DNA from: CAYRYU01 sp964428355
Lineage (GTDB): Bacteria > Muiribacteriota > Ozemobacteria > Ozemobacterales > Ozemobacteraceae
Direction: 5' to 3'
NCBI GenBank assembly: GCA_964428355.1
Contig: CAYRYU010000148.1
Coordinates: 1 to 13,793 of the forward strand
Length of the DNA stretch: 13,793 nt
Below the pieces are notes generated by a model that saw only the letters and a program-made list of their open reading frames with translations, did no database searches and had not been told where the DNA came from. Within the stretch, counting starts at the first letter, position 1. Each line of letters begins with the position of its first letter. The position numbers and the translations under genes are program-made. Below are positions 13,769-13,793 of this stretch, in pieces.

Positions 13769-13793
13769 TGGCCCACGCTATTTCAAGCCCCTA

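Noticed and set aside
1..13793. CRISPR array, tRNA, rRNA, toxin-antitoxin or phage genes
   Set aside because: No spaced direct repeats of CRISPR type, no recognisable RNA gene sequence and no such protein motifs were seen on reading both strands.

Overview
The window reads as a stretch of a moderately GC-rich bacterial chromosome, probably from a diderm, at least facultatively anaerobic lineage. The anaerobe signal is a giant 2-hydroxyacyl-CoA dehydratase-type activase. The diderm signal is type IV pilin-like genes together with an ECF sigma/FecR pair and exported proteins. I cannot place the species: the gene mix would fit Desulfobacterota-like groups or Candidatus Riflebacteria/Ozemobacteria, and that is only an inference from gene content. 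No rRNA, tRNA, CRISPR array or phage genes are visible.

Layout. Bases 139-4485 (+) hold a 1448-aa two-ASKHA-domain CoA dehydratase activase. Directly abutting it is a small REP/RAYT-type element (4471-5298): a Y1/HUH transposase gene (4576-5304, +) bracketed by a 26-bp tandem pair on the left and a 27-bp tandem pair on the right. The two pairs share a 21-bp core in inverted orientation. The left pair supplies the stop codon of the activase. The right pair is translated as the C-terminal tail of the transposase, whose stop overlaps the stop of the convergent gene. That gene is a YitT-family membrane protein with an extra N-terminal zinc ribbon (5301-6335, -) and has a recognisable sigma70 promoter. 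A GNAT acetyltransferase (6613-7167, +) follows.

From 7240 onward everything is on the + strand. Three genes coupled by ATGA overlaps encode a large PilX/GspK-like protein with a PilY1-like calcium-binding loop (7240-9405), a PilV/GspI-like pseudopilin (9402-9887) and a PilW/GspJ-like pseudopilin (9884-10483). An 11-bp perfect inverted repeat closes this unit. Next come an ECF sigma factor (10555-11091) and, coupled by a GTGA overlap, a single-pass anti-sigma factor joining a zinc-binding motif to a periplasmic FecR domain (11088-11966). Two exported proteins of unknown function follow (12025-12906 and 12944-13720). They share a nearly identical signal peptide and acidic mature N-terminus but have unrelated bodies. 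A GC-rich hairpin ends the window.

How it may work together (inference): the three pilin-like proteins would form the initiating tip complex of a type IV pilus-like fibre or pseudopilus. The sigma/FecR pair would sense an envelope cue and could control itself, the secreted pair and perhaps the pilins. The most notable signals are the repeat-bracketed transposase that forms both neighbouring gene ends, the shared N-terminal tag of the two exported proteins, and the pilin-like protein carrying a PilY1-type calcium loop.
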